DNA of 64,000 bases from a bacterium (GTDB taxonomy: Bacteria > Chloroflexota > Anaerolineae > Caldilineales > Caldilineaceae): contig WGMT01000063.1 in NCBI GenBank assembly GCA_016124945.1, positions 32,755-96,754 of the forward strand, written 5' to 3'. Positions within the stretch are counted from its first letter, which is position 1, and every line of letters begins with the position of its first letter. Made by a program: the position numbers and the translations under genes. Shown here one piece after another: positions 31,821-43,300 of this stretch. Under the pieces are notes generated by a model. The model saw only the letters and a program-made list of their open reading frames with translations, had not been told where the DNA came from and searched no databases.

Positions 31821-32773
31821 GTGATCCTGATCGATATTCTGGTCGTGGTCTTGTTGGTCTACCTGGCGCCACGCTTTATTGATGCGTTTGGGGTTTGGCT
31901 ACAACCATCGCCTGAAAGTGAGATGGAGAACACTGTCACCGCTGAGGTGGTGGCGCTGCTTGAGGCAGAAGCGCCGCCAGAAGCGGGTGTGGCTCAGCCG
32001 TATCAGGTTGTGCAGGTAACGGTGCTTGATGGCGAATGGGCAGGTGAATCGTTGATTGTGTTCTACATCCTGCCCAACATCCTGGCCGGGGCGAATCCTG
32101 TGGCGGTGAGTACGTTTGGAGCCTTCCTGATTCTGGCGGTGACGCTCTACGTGGTCTACGGTTGGACGTTGAAAACCCATGCCGCCGTGCTGAGGGTGCT
32201 CACGTCGCTGGCGATCACCGGTCTACTGGCGGCTTACTTATCGACGCTACACACTTGACGGGCTTCGGCAGCGAAGAGGCCATGTTCGTGAGCCAGCAAC
32301 CGAACACCTCTATCGATCTGCGTGGTCTCGTGCTGAGTGGTATCCTCATCGGTGCACTGGGCGTGCTCGACGATCTTGTCATCACTCAGGCATTGGCTGT
32401 GTTTGAGTTGCATCTCGCCAATCCGTCGCTTTCGTTTGCACGACTTTACCGGCAGTCGATGCGCATTGGGCAGGATCATGTGGCCGCCACCATCAACACG
32501 CTTGTGCTCGCCTACACGGGTGCAGCGCTGCCCCTCTTGCTACGAGTGAGCCAGGGTGGCGAACGCTTGGGTACCTTTGTCAACCGTGAATTTGTCACCG
32601 AAGAGATTGTGCGTACGCTGGTGGGATCGCTCGGCTTAATCGCCGCTGTACCGTTGACGACCGGACTAGCCTGTCTGTTGGTGATCCACCACCAGCGGCT
32701 AGGACGGTTCCGTCCACTGTTGGGGCCGGTCAGCCTGGGTGACGGACATGGGCATCATCACCATCATCATTAA
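31821..32773 (+). pseudogene. Decayed YibE/F-family membrane protein gene (deletion plus frameshift)
   Basis: Two overlapping frames resemble successive parts of one YibE/F protein. Frame one (31821-32258, GTG start, 145 aa) has an N-terminal helix, a short external piece, then YILPNILAGANPVAVSTFGAFLI. Frame two (to 32773) continues with TGFGSEEA, DLRGLVLSGILIGALGVLDD and NTLVLAYTGAALPLLL and ends in a His tail. The frame shifts near 32225-32260. The usual about 100 residues between the external domain and the first internal helices are missing. A sequencing error could explain the shift but not the deletion. Confidence 0.65.
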
Positions 32774-32793
32774 ATTACAGGGCAGAGCCAAAA

Positions 32794-32833
32794 CAAAAAG
32801 CTGGAACCCACTCTTCTGGGTTCCAGCTTTTTG
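32794..32833. terminator. Bidirectional intrinsic terminator
   Basis: CAAAAAGCTGGAACCCA and its exact reverse complement (17-bp arms) enclose a 6-base loop and leave TTTTT on both outer strands. It lies between the YibE/F remnant (+) and the alkaline phosphatase gene (-). Confidence 0.88.
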
Positions 32834-32856
32834 TGATTATTCAGTTGTGACGACGA

Positions 32857-34422
<1,566 letters not shown>

Positions 34423-34554
34423 TGCAATCCTCCTACACGTGAGAAGTAGTGGTTGTCTACCAACTTTACTGAGATTCCGTATCATCCAGATACTGGCCGC
34501 AGTGTAGGTGGGCAATGTCAACGAATTGTCAATGAAATGTAAAAAAGAGTTGAA

Positions 34555-36297
34555 CTATTTGTTAATTCCGTTGCCTATGCCAACGCCGTGTTCGAAGGCG
34601 CGCCAAAGGTTGGCGTAGCGTCCGCCACGGGTGAGGAGATCGGCGTGGGTGCCGATTTCGATGGCCTGATCGTAGTCGATGACGATAATGCGATCGGCGC
34701 GGGCTGCCGTGGAGAGGCGATGGGCGATAACCAGGGTGGTGCGTCCTTTGGCCAGCTCTTCGAGCGAACGTTGGATGGCGATTTCAGTCTCGGTGTCCAG
34801 GGCGGAGGTGGCTTCGTCGAGGATCAGGATGGGTGGGTTCTTGAGAAACATGCGCGCAATGGAGACACGTTGTTTCTGCCCTCCCGAAAGCTTGACGCCA
34901 CGCTCGCCGATCACTGTCTGCATACCGTCGGGCAGGCTGCGAATGAACGCTTGCAACTGGGCAAGCCGCGCCGCCGCCCATAGTTCGTCTTCGTCGGCGT
35001 CGAGTTTGCCGTAGGCGATGTTTTCGGCCATCGTCCCCGCGAAGAGGAAGACGTCCTGTTGCACGATGCCGATTTGGCGGCGCAACGAGGAGAGCGTCAT
35101 CTTCTGGATATCGATGCCGTCAATGGTGATGGTGCCGCCGTCCAGTTCGTAGAAGCGGGGGAGCAGGCTGCACAGCGTCGATTTCCCCGCGCCCGAGGGG
35201 CCGACGAAGGCCACGGTTTCTCCGGCGGTGATGGTGAGGTCGAGGTTTTTGATGACTTTGCGGTGTTGCTCGTAGCCGAAGGTGATGTCTTTGTAGTGGA
35301 TGTCGCCTTTGAGGTGATCCACTTCAACGGCGTCGGGCGCGTCGACAATGTCGGGTTCCGTCGCCAGCAGTTCCTGGTAGCGTTTAAAGCCGGCTATACC
35401 GCTGGGGTAGGTCTCAATCACGGCGTTGATCTTCTGAATTGGGCGGAAGAAGAGTTCGGTAAGCAGCAGGAAGGCGATGAACTCGCCGTAGGTCAACTCG
35501 CCCTGAATCACGAACCAGGTGCCGCAGACCATAACAAAGATGGCAATGAAGCGCATGAGCATGTAGCTGAACGAGATGCTTTTGGCCATGATCTCGTAGG
35601 CCGTCAACTTGGTGGTGCGGTAGTTCTGGTTGTTCTCGGCAAAGAGTTTTGCTTCGTGGGCTTCATTGGCAAATGCCTGCACCACGCGGATGCCGCCTAC
35701 TGTGTCTTCGACGCGGGCGTTGAACTGGCCCAGGTTGTCGAAGAGATGGGTGTAGGTGTGGGTCATTTTCTGGTTGAAATAGACGGCCACCCAGGCCACC
35801 AACGGCACAATCACGAAGGTGAGCGCCGTCAGTTCCCAATTGATCCACGCCATCAGCCCGAAAGCGCCTACCAATGTCATCACAGCGATGAAGACGTCTT
35901 CGGGGCCGTGGTGGGCCACTTCGCCGATGGTGTGCAGATCGGTGGTGACACGCGCCAGCAGGTGACCCGTCTTGTTGTTGTCGAAGAAGCGGAACGAGAG
36001 CTTCTGGATGTGGTCGAAGGCTTTGCGGCGCATGTCGGTTTCGATGTTGATGCCGAGCATATGCCCCCAGTAGGTGACAACGTATTGCAGCCATGTGTTG
36101 ACGGCGTAGATCACCAGCAGCCCTGCCGCGGACAGCAGGATCATGGGCCAGTCCTCACTAGGCAGCAGCCTGTCGATGAATTGGTTAATGGCCAGTGGGA
36201 AGACCAATTCCAGCAGCCCGACAATGACGGCGCTGGTGAAGTCGAGTAGAAAGAGACTGCGGTAGGGTAGATAGTAGGCGAAGAAGTTACGGATCAT
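34555..36297 (-). CDS. ABC exporter half-transporter (MsbA/lipid- or drug-type), fused TMD-NBD
   Basis: This 580-residue protein has six membrane helices (about 15-310). The ATPase domain contains Walker A (GPSGAGKST, about 370), Q-loop (IVQQDVFLF), signature KLSGGQKQR and Walker B (ILILDEATSALD), plus an AHRLS H-loop. It forms homodimers or pairs with another half. The substrate is unknown. It starts at ATG 36297 with a poor ribosome site. The DtxR-type palindromes at 36514-36551 lie about 220 bases upstream and could control it. Confidence 0.9.
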   Translation of the reverse strand: MIRNFFAYYLPYRSLFLLDFTSAVIVGLLELVFPLAINQFIDRLLPSEDWPMILLSAAGLLVIYAVNTWLQYVVTYWGHMLGINIETDMRRKAFDHIQKLSFRFFDNNKTGHLLARVTTDLHTIGEVAHHGPEDVFIAVMTLVGAFGLMAWINWELTALTFVIVPLVAWVAVYFNQKMTHTYTHLFDNLGQFNARVEDTVGGIRVVQAFANEAHEAKLFAENNQNYRTTKLTAYEIMAKSISFSYMLMRFIAIFVMVCGTWFVIQGELTYGEFIAFLLLTELFFRPIQKINAVIETYPSGIAGFKRYQELLATEPDIVDAPDAVEVDHLKGDIHYKDITFGYEQHRKVIKNLDLTITAGETVAFVGPSGAGKSTLCSLLPRFYELDGGTITIDGIDIQKMTLSSLRRQIGIVQQDVFLFAGTMAENIAYGKLDADEDELWAAARLAQLQAFIRSLPDGMQTVIGERGVKLSGGQKQRVSIARMFLKNPPILILDEATSALDTETEIAIQRSLEELAKGRTTLVIAHRLSTAARADRIIVIDYDQAIEIGTHADLLTRGGRYANLWRAFEHGVGIGNGINK

Positions 36298-36513
36298 GGG
36301 GGACGACTCCAGGTGGAACGACGAATGTGACGATAGATGGCTTGCATTATCGGCGCTACGTGCGTTCCTGCAAAATCGACCCTGGATCGAGCCGGAAGAG
36401 AATCCGCCAAGAATTTATTGCGACGATGTGACCCCTGCGCCGCTACTTTTGCTTGCGCGGCGCGCCGAATTTGAGAATTCACCGTTGATGAAGTTCTCAC
36501 CAGATTGCTTTAG

Positions 36514-36551
36514 TTAACCAAGGTTAATTTATAGATAAACCACGGTTTATC
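36514..36551. promoter_or_regulatory. Two DtxR-type operator palindromes
   Basis: TTAACCAAGGTTAA (36514-36527) and GATAAACCACGGTTTATC (36534-36551) are inverted repeats with the same core AACCnnGGTT, 22 bases centre to centre. They lie between the divergent ABC exporter and ferredoxin-like genes. A third copy (TAACCGTGGTTA) precedes the DtxR-family gene itself. Confidence 0.65.
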
Positions 36552-36585
36552 TCAGTGTGTTTAGTGCACCAGAAAGGAAAGCTGA

Positions 36586-36771
36586 ATGGCTTATCGAATC
36601 GTCCCTGACCTGTGTGTCGTCTGTGATGCCTGCCGTCTTGCCTGCCCCCGCAACGCCATTAGTGCCCATGTTTCGGAGAAAACCTACGTGGCTGTGGCGC
36701 CGACGGTCATCTGGCAGAGCGAGTGTGACGGGATCCGCTCCATTGTGCCGTTGCTGTCGAGGATAGGATGA
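36586..36771 (+). CDS. Short 4Fe-4S ferredoxin-like protein (second cluster degenerate)
   Basis: This 61-residue product has one complete cluster motif, CVVCDACRLACP (C10, C13, C16, C20). Where a two-cluster ferredoxin would have a second set, only APTVIWQSEC remains. Its last 88 bases overlap, antisense, the end of the DtxR-family gene. GAAAGG lies about 10 bases upstream of ATG. It may be an iron-cluster electron carrier under DtxR-type control, or a truncated ferredoxin gene. Confidence 0.6.
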   Translation: MAYRIVPDLCVVCDACRLACPRNAISAHVSEKTYVAVAPTVIWQSECDGIRSIVPLLSRIG

Positions 36772-37151
36772 CCGTGTGGATCAAAACGGGGATAACCCAG
36801 CAATTTCTCTAACCTGTCGATCAACCGATCCGAAATTGCGTGCTCCAGGCAACCGGCTTCGTCGTGTACTTCATCGATAGAATAGCCGACGAGTTCTACC
36901 AGAAAGGTTTCTAAAATCCGATGCTTGCGCAAGCGATTCAGGGCAAGCCGATGACCTGTTTCGGTCAACTGCGCACCCATACGGCTGCGGTGGACGATGT
37001 AGCCTGCTTCGTCGAGCTGCTTAAGCATTTCTGAAACGCTGGACATGCCGACATCCAGTGCGGACGCGATGCGGCCGGTCTTGGCCCAGGGCTCGTCCTG
37101 GGTGATTCGGAAGACGGTGATCAGGTAGAGGCCGACAGTATCGCTCAACAT
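36684..37151 (-). CDS. DtxR/MntR-family iron- or manganese-dependent repressor
   Basis: This 155-residue protein has an N-terminal winged helix (KTGRIASALDVGMSSVSEMLKQLDEAGYI) and the dimerisation/metal domain with EVHDEAGCLEHAISDRLIDRLEKLLGYPRFDPHG. This includes the conserved Glu, Cys/His and His metal ligands. No C-terminal SH3/FeoA domain is present. Its 3' end overlaps the ferredoxin-like gene tail to tail. The surrounding genes concern iron, and palindromes of AACCnnGGTT type flank it, so it probably represses them with Fe(II) or Mn(II). Confidence 0.88.
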   Translation of the reverse strand: MLSDTVGLYLITVFRITQDEPWAKTGRIASALDVGMSSVSEMLKQLDEAGYIVHRSRMGAQLTETGHRLALNRLRKHRILETFLVELVGYSIDEVHDEAGCLEHAISDRLIDRLEKLLGYPRFDPHGHPILDSNGTMERIPSHSLCQMTVGATAT

Positions 37152-37294
37152 AGTCTTTGGAGGGTGGTCGGAATTTTACTCGCTTACAGCGGCGGCAGCC
37201 AGGTGCGTCCAAACGCCTCAGAGTATAGCATGAGCCGCAGGTCGGTTTTTGACCGATTTCTCTGATCCTTGCTTTGGAGCAGGTTTACGCCTTT

Positions 37295-37312
37295 GATAAC
37301 CGTGGTTAAATC
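37295..37312. promoter_or_regulatory. Third AACCnnGGTT palindrome, upstream of the DtxR-family gene
   Basis: GATAACCGTGGTTAAATC contains the perfect core TAACCGTGGTTA (37297-37308), matching the two sites at 36514 and 36534. It is about 145 bases upstream of the repressor start, which suggests autoregulation. Confidence 0.6.
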
Positions 37313-37359
37313 GCCAACTGAGCGTGTTTAAGTGATTTGGGATTGGGGATAGGCAAACT

Positions 37360-37755
37360 CTACCCAGTCACCAATCCCAAATCCCAAATCCCCAATCCCC
37401 AATCCCCAATGCCGCCCGACGCAATCGGCATGTCGGCCAGGATCCAAGAGCCCAGTCCGCCGTCGAGCGCGCGTGCACGGAAGCCATGTGCGCGCAGCAA
37501 CGCAGCGGCTCTTTCTCCGTGCGATGCCCCTAGATTGAGCATCATGCAGTAGGTGACAACCTCCTGGCTGAGATCGAGTGTGGTCAACTGCACCGCGAGA
37601 TCGTCAAGCGGAATGTGAATGGCATCCTCAATATGGCCGATGCCGTACTCTTTTTCGCCACGCACATCAATGACCAACGGGGGCGTATCTTTTAGTTGCG
37701 CAATGCGTAGCTCTCTAGGTTTCACCAGTTCCTTGTTGCGGATCGTGTGCACCAT
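37360..37755 (-). CDS. Single-domain rhodanese
   Basis: From ATG 37755 (GGAGG 6 bases upstream) this is a 131-residue rhodanese-fold protein. It has LVIDVRGEKEYGIGHIEDAIHIP and the active-site loop Cys in VTYCMMLN. The loop is longer than the usual six residues. It carries sulfane sulfur or relays redox signals. The C-terminal 15 residues (GDWGLGIWDLGLVTG) are encoded by an ATTGGGGATTTGGG repeat block that has run into the gene. It is preceded by the nitroreductase fusion gene 25 bases upstream. Confidence 0.87.
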   Translation of the reverse strand: MVHTIRNKELVKPRELRIAQLKDTPPLVIDVRGEKEYGIGHIEDAIHIPLDDLAVQLTTLDLSQEVVTYCMMLNLGASHGERAAALLRAHGFRARALDGGLGSWILADMPIASGGIGDWGLGIWDLGLVTG

Positions 37756-37779
37756 GTAAGCCTCCATGTGTTTTACCGC

Positions 37780-38703
37780 TTAACGCTCCCAGCGTATCTT
37801 CTCCGCCAGCGAACGTCGTTTCCCTGCAGGCCATTCACCGGCGGGTTGGCCAAGGTAGAAGAAACCGAACAGTTTCGTCGATTCGTCAAAGCCCACCACG
37901 TTGGCTACATGTGGATGGATTGCAGTTGCGCCGCTTGTCCACTTGCCTGCCAACCCAAGGGCAGATGTCATCAAATGTAGATTCTGTACAGCGCTGCCGA
38001 AGGCGATCACTTCTTCCCATTCAGGCATTTGGGGGCTGGGCTGCATGCCCAGAGCGATCCAGACCGGCGCTTGCCAGACGCGCTCACGTTGATTCCGTTC
38101 TCCTTCGGCGTTATAACGATCTCCCTCATTCAATAGCCGGTAGGCTGCGCCGAAGGCATCGCCAATGGTTCGGCGCGCCTCCCCACTGAAGACAACAAAA
38201 CGCCACGGCTCCGTCTTGCCGTGACTGGGCGCCCAGTTGGCCGCTTCCAGCACCTGCACCACCAGATCCAGGTCGATTGGTTCAGGTAACAGAGCCTTTA
38301 ACGGGAAGCTACGTCGCGTGCTGAGGACGTTGTATAGGCGTTGGGCTGTCTCGTCATCACGCTGCGGTGAGGGCGCATGGCTCTCTACTGGCTGTGGCAC
38401 GAGGATCTGCATCTGCTCGGCCATCTCGATCAGTTTCGGGCGAAGCTGCGCTGCTTCTGTCAATCGTGGCTCAAACGGGATGCGCACCAACTGAGTAAGG
38501 CCATTGCCGCGCACAGCGATCTCGATGCCGTCGGCGTCAAGCTCGGTGACGACGGCGCTGTCGGCCCAGGTGAGGCCCGCCAGCCGCCGTGCATACGCCA
38601 GGACCGTGTCGTCGTGGTCCTCGTTCATGTGGGCGATGGCATTGGCCGCAATATCAGCCAGGGGATCCAGGATGGTCGGTTCAGTCAGAGTTGATTCAGC
38701 CAT
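37780..38703 (-). CDS. DUF2470-nitroreductase fusion protein
   Basis: This 307-residue protein joins two domains. The first, about 90 residues (IAANAIAHMNEDHDDTVLAYARRL), is the DUF2470 module otherwise found at the end of HugZ-type haem-utilisation proteins. From about 112 (LYNVLSTRRSFP) it is a nitroreductase-family FMN flavoenzyme. NEDH is the DUF2470 hallmark. A role in haem or iron-complex reduction fits the surrounding iron genes (inference). GGAGAAAACATCA precedes ATG 38703. Its start overlaps the end of a small upstream ORF by 8 bases. Confidence 0.85.
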   Translation of the reverse strand: MAESTLTEPTILDPLADIAANAIAHMNEDHDDTVLAYARRLAGLTWADSAVVTELDADGIEIAVRGNGLTQLVRIPFEPRLTEAAQLRPKLIEMAEQMQILVPQPVESHAPSPQRDDETAQRLYNVLSTRRSFPLKALLPEPIDLDLVVQVLEAANWAPSHGKTEPWRFVVFSGEARRTIGDAFGAAYRLLNEGDRYNAEGERNQRERVWQAPVWIALGMQPSPQMPEWEEVIAFGSAVQNLHLMTSALGLAGKWTSGATAIHPHVANVVGFDESTKLFGFFYLGQPAGEWPAGKRRSLAEKIRWER

Positions 38704-38854
38704 TGATGTTTTCTCCGATCTTTGTGGTCATCTGCGTAGCCATCCAGGTGATGGCCTTATCGCGGCTAAATGAGATGTCGCCGGTCAGCAATCTCTCCAT
38801 CGCCGCCACATACTCTTGCATATCAGCCGGCGTGGTTAGATCATCTACTTCCAT
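38696..38854 (-). CDS. Possible 52-residue protein upstream of the nitroreductase fusion
   Basis: ATG 38854 opens a frame starting MEVDDLTTPADMQEYVAAME and ending MTTKIGENING, predicted mostly helical. Its stop overlaps the next start by 8 bases, as in coupled operon genes. The ribosome site is weak. No family was recognised. Confidence 0.4.
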   Translation of the reverse strand: MEVDDLTTPADMQEYVAAMERLLTGDISFSRDKAITWMATQMTTKIGENING

Positions 38855-38956
38855 GAGGACTAATCATGGCAACTAAGTTGTGTTTACTTTAACTATCCAC
38901 TCCTCCTTACGTCTCTATTCTGAAATTACAGTGCGCAGCAACACCCCCGCTCTAGA

Positions 38957-39004
38957 GTGACATGATTCGCCATTGACATGATTCGCCATTGACATGATTC
39001 ACCG
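38957..39004. repeat. Three tandem copies of TGACATGATTCGCCAT
   Basis: A 17-base unit is repeated nearly three times just past the stop of the AmpG/RhtX-type transporter gene. No function is apparent. Confidence 0.7.
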
Positions 39005-39030
39005 TGCCGCTGTGAACTTCAGGATAGAAT

Positions 39031-40305
39031 CTACGCCACTTCCGGTGCGACGGCTTGACCGGCTTCGCCTGTGGAAAACTGTGCATGGGGTTCGATCTGC
39101 CGCGGTGCGAAATCGTTGTAGAACCAGATTTGCACCAGCGCGAACAGGGTCGCGCCCACGGCCAATACCAGAACAGCGGCATACCCCATGCTTTCGGCCA
39201 GCGCCAGCCCCAGGCCACTGACAATGAAACTCAAAATCGATGACAACGAAAATTGGAGTGTGTAGTCGGTGCCGGCGCTAGACGGATCGGACTTGTCCAT
39301 CATCATGGTGAAGAGACAGGTGCTGCCGGCGCCATAACCGATCATCATGACGCCGATAGCGGCGTAGACGGCCATCAGGTTGTCTAACCCTTGGGCCGGG
39401 ATGTAGAGCGCCCCAATCGAAAGGATAATAAACAGATTGACCAGCAGCAGCGCGGTTTTGCGCCCAAAACGCTGGACGATCCAGCCGGCGGCCACTGCGC
39501 CGCCAATGCCGAAGAGAGAGCCGACGATGTTGGTGGAAAAGCCGATGCGATCCAGCGCCCAGCCCAGATCAACGAGGATTGGGTTGATCAAACCGTAGGC
39601 CATGCTGATACCAACATTGAAGACAAGCAGAATGGGCATCCAGCGCAACATGCCGGGGCGGCGAAAGAAGCGTCCTAGATCGCGTAGGCCCACCCGTTCG
39701 GATCGGAAATCGGCGGGTGCGGGCTGCTCACGGTGATTCAATACCGTCAACAGGGGAATGGCCGTGGCTGCGGCCAGTAGAAGCATGCTGCCTGTCCATC
39801 CCAGCCATTGATAGGTGATCAGCACCAGGCCGCCGCCGATAAGATTGCCGATCAGACCACCGGCGGTCTGGATGCTGTTGCCCAATCCCCGCTCCTCCGG
39901 CTGCAAAATAGTAACGGCCAGGGCGTCGGCGGCGATGTCCTGAGTGGCGGAGAAGGTGGAAATCAGGGCGAAGACCAGCGTCAACGACGACAGTTGTTCA
40001 GGCACCTGGAAAAAGGCCGCCGCCACCATGCTCAATGCCAACAAACTCTGGAGCACTACCAACCAGCTTCGATAATGTCCTAATTTCTTTGAGCCGAAGC
40101 GGTCGACCAGCGGCGCCCACAGGAATTTGATCGACCAGATCAGCCCCAGCGCGTAGATCCAGGCGATGCCGTCCAAACTTGCGCCGGACTGGCGCAGAAT
40201 GGCCGGCACAGCGGCAAAGATAAAGCCGATGCCTAGATACTGCGATGTGTAGAGGCCACCCAGCAGCCAGAATTTTCGCCGTTGAATTGGATCTTGTAAG
40301 TTCAT
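39031..40305 (-). CDS. MFS transporter of the AmpG/RhtX/FptX (PAT) type, possible siderophore permease
   Basis: This 424-residue protein has about 12 hydrophobic helices. It shows the N-terminal pattern LLGGLYTSQYLGIGFIFAAVPAILR and KFLWAPLVDRFGSKKLGHYRSW, found in AmpG-like transporters, including the siderophore permeases RhtX and FptX. SATQDIAADALAV is also characteristic. AGAGGAACCTCCC precedes ATG 40305. The double ABC exporter is directly upstream, and iron genes lie on both sides, favouring a siderophore substrate over muropeptides. Moderately confident in substrate class. Confidence 0.8.
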   Translation of the reverse strand: MNLQDPIQRRKFWLLGGLYTSQYLGIGFIFAAVPAILRQSGASLDGIAWIYALGLIWSIKFLWAPLVDRFGSKKLGHYRSWLVVLQSLLALSMVAAAFFQVPEQLSSLTLVFALISTFSATQDIAADALAVTILQPEERGLGNSIQTAGGLIGNLIGGGLVLITYQWLGWTGSMLLLAAATAIPLLTVLNHREQPAPADFRSERVGLRDLGRFFRRPGMLRWMPILLVFNVGISMAYGLINPILVDLGWALDRIGFSTNIVGSLFGIGGAVAAGWIVQRFGRKTALLLVNLFIILSIGALYIPAQGLDNLMAVYAAIGVMMIGYGAGSTCLFTMMMDKSDPSSAGTDYTLQFSLSSILSFIVSGLGLALAESMGYAAVLVLAVGATLFALVQIWFYNDFAPRQIEPHAQFSTGEAGQAVAPEVA

Positions 40306-40356
40306 GGGAGGTTCCTCTTCTTTAAACGAATTGAAGCGTTGAAGCGTTGAAACGCT

Positions 40357-43300
40357 TTACTGATCCACTGCTTCAACGCTTAACCGTTCAATCGCTACGG
40401 CGCCGATCTGCCAGCCTTTGGCCTTTTCGCGTTCGTCCCAGAAGCGGCGGTAGAGTCCGGGTTGTGCCAGCAACTCTTCGTGTTTGTCGCGCTGCACGAT
40501 CTGTCCGTTTTCCACAACCAGGATCTGGTCGGCGTTCTGGATGGTGTTGAGCCGATGGGCGATGACCACCAATGTCTTTTCCTGGGTCAGCACGTCGAAA
40601 GCGCGCTGGATCAGCGCTTCGTTTTCCGGATCGAGAGAAGCGGTTGCCTCGTCCAGCAGCACGATGGGGGCGTCTTTGAGGATGGCGCGGGCGATGGAGA
40701 TGCGCTGTTTCTGCCCACCGCTGAGGGTGGAGCCGCTTTCGCCGATCACCGTCTGGTAGCCATCGGCCATCTGCACAATGAATTCGTGGGCTTGCGCCTT
40801 CTGCGCGGCGAGGATCACCTCGTCGTCGCTTGCGTCGGGCTTGCCGATGCGAATGTTGTTGAGCACCGTGTCGTTGAAGAGGTAGACGTCTTGGAAGACC
40901 ATTGTCATCATGGACAGCAGATTGTCGCTGCTCATCTCGCGCACGTCGACGCCGCCGATCTTCACAGCGCCGTGCTGCACATCCCAAAACCGTGCGATCA
41001 GGTTGGTGATGGTCGTCTTGCCGCTGCCGCTAGGACCCACCAACGCCGTGAATGAGCGCTCTGGGATAGTCAATGAAACCTGATCGAGTACACGCGCCGG
41101 TTCAATGGCTGCATCAGTGCTTGCCGCACTGCTGTTGCGGTTGACATAGTCGAAGGAGACATCGTTGAACTCAATCGCAAAGCCGCCGGCCAGCCGCGGC
41201 TGTGCAGGTTCTGGCAGGATGGGGTGGTGTAAGAAGGTGTTGATATTGCGCACCGAATTCTGCACCATGCGAATAAAGGCCAGCATCTCGAAGAGCGCAT
41301 AGAGCGGCAGGTAGAAAGCCAGACTTAGCACGAGGAAGAGCAGGAACGTCTCCTGGGTGAGGCTGCCTTCCACGTAGAAACGCTGCCCCAGAATCAGGAA
41401 GAGTGCAAAACCCATCTCCAAAAAGAAGACGCCCACCGCGCCCCACGGCGTCATCGCGGTCACCGTGCGTGTGCTGGCCAGGCGATATTCTTCCATGGCG
41501 CCGGCGAAGCGTTCGAAGCGCCCACCCGCCAGGTTGAAGGCGCGGATGATGTGAATGCCCTGGATGTACTCGACCATGCGGGAATTGGCCACGCTGCGCG
41601 CTGCACTCTGTGTACGCCAGACACGGGCGAAGACCACCATCGCCTTGCGCAAGACGAAGATCATGGGCAACGTGCTCACGCCCAGCGCCAGCGCCAGCCG
41701 CCAATCCTGTGTGAGCATGTAGACGAAGAGCATGACGGGGGCGATAAGGGCCGTCATCAGCACGCCTATCGTCGATCTCAATTCAAGAAACATCAAATTG
41801 GTGGTGAAGAGGCTGTCGATGGTGCCCACATCGCTCTGAGTGAAGAAGCCCAGCGGCAACCGGCGTAGGTAGTCGGATAGGTGCAGGCGTAGATTGTTCT
41901 GAATATCGGCGTCCAGGCGCAGGCTGGCCTGGTAAGCGGGCATGCCCACAGCCAGTTGCGCTACAAAGGCCAGCACCAGCGCACCGATCCCCCACCAAAC
42001 CTGGCTCAGGTTGGGTTCGGGCTGCAACAGGCCGAGCAAAATCCACACCAGGATCAGGCCCGGTGCGGCGATGGTCATCCCCTCCAATACCTTGAGGCCA
42101 ATCATCATCCAGAAACGGGTGTGCAGGCTCTTCCCGGCCAGCTTCAGCGCCATACGGAAGATGTCATCGTTTTCGTCCAGCCCAGCGTATGGATTGGTAA
42201 ACGGCTCTTGGATGGCGGTGAACAGCGCCGGTGCTTTGCTATGCACAGGGACAGCGGCGGCGGCGGCGCGCTTATCGGCCTGCTGTGCGCTAAACTGCCA
42301 GCCCTGAGCATCGGCGTGGGCCTGCCACATAGACTTGTAGAGTTCACTTTGTGCCAACAGTTCGGCGTGGGTGCCCGCCGCCGCAATCCTCCCATCGTCG
42401 ATGAGCAGGATCTGGTCGGCACCGGTGATGGTGCTCAGGCGGTGCGCGATGACAATCAACGTCTTGCCTGCGCCGGCGGTCAATTCACCGATGGCGGCCT
42501 GAATCTGGCTCTCGTTTTCGGGATCGACGAAGGCGGTGGCCTCGTCCAACACAATGATGGGCGCGTCTTTGAGCAGGGCGCGAGCCACCGAAATACGCTG
42601 TTTTTGTCCACCGCTGAGGCGCATGCCGTTTTCGCCTACTTGATAGTCGTAGCCGCCCAGTTCCATGATAAAGTCGTGGCAGCGTGCAGCGGTGGCGGCG
42701 GCGATGATCTCGTCACGTGTGGCGTTGGGTTTCCCCACGCGGATGTTTTCGTAGATGCTGTCGTTGAAGAGGAAGACGTCCTGGAAGACGAAGGCCACAT
42801 GATCCATCAGCGCCTCAATCGGCATCTCCTTGATGCTGACGCCGCCGATCTGGATGTCGCCGCCGGTGACGTCCCAAAAGCGGGGGATGAGGCGGGCGAT
42901 GGTGGTTTTGCCGGCGCCGCTTGGCCCCACCAACGCCGTCATCGTGCCGACGGGCGCGGTGAACGAGACGCCCTTCAACACGGTGGACGCCTGGCCGGCG
43001 CTGTCGGCTGGGTCGCCGTAAGAAAAGGAGACGTCCTTAAATTCGATGGTGTGGTTCTGTGGTCGCTGCGGGTTTGCCGGTTCGGTGAGCGCAGCGGCGT
43101 TGAAGATCTCGCCGACCCGGTCCGCCGCGTACTTGATTTGGTACACGGCCGTCGCGCCGTGAAAGATCACATTCAGCACAGGGCGGTTGTAGGTCATGCT
43201 GATGAGGAGGAAGAAAAGGTAGGTGGGAAGATCCAACGATCCGCTCTGGTAGAACCACAGCCCCACCGGCGCCACCACGATCACGGCGCCTACCCGCAAG

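Noticed and set aside
36294..36500. 68-residue minus-strand frame upstream of the ABC exporter
   Set aside because: No domain, poor start, and it overlaps the exporter start.
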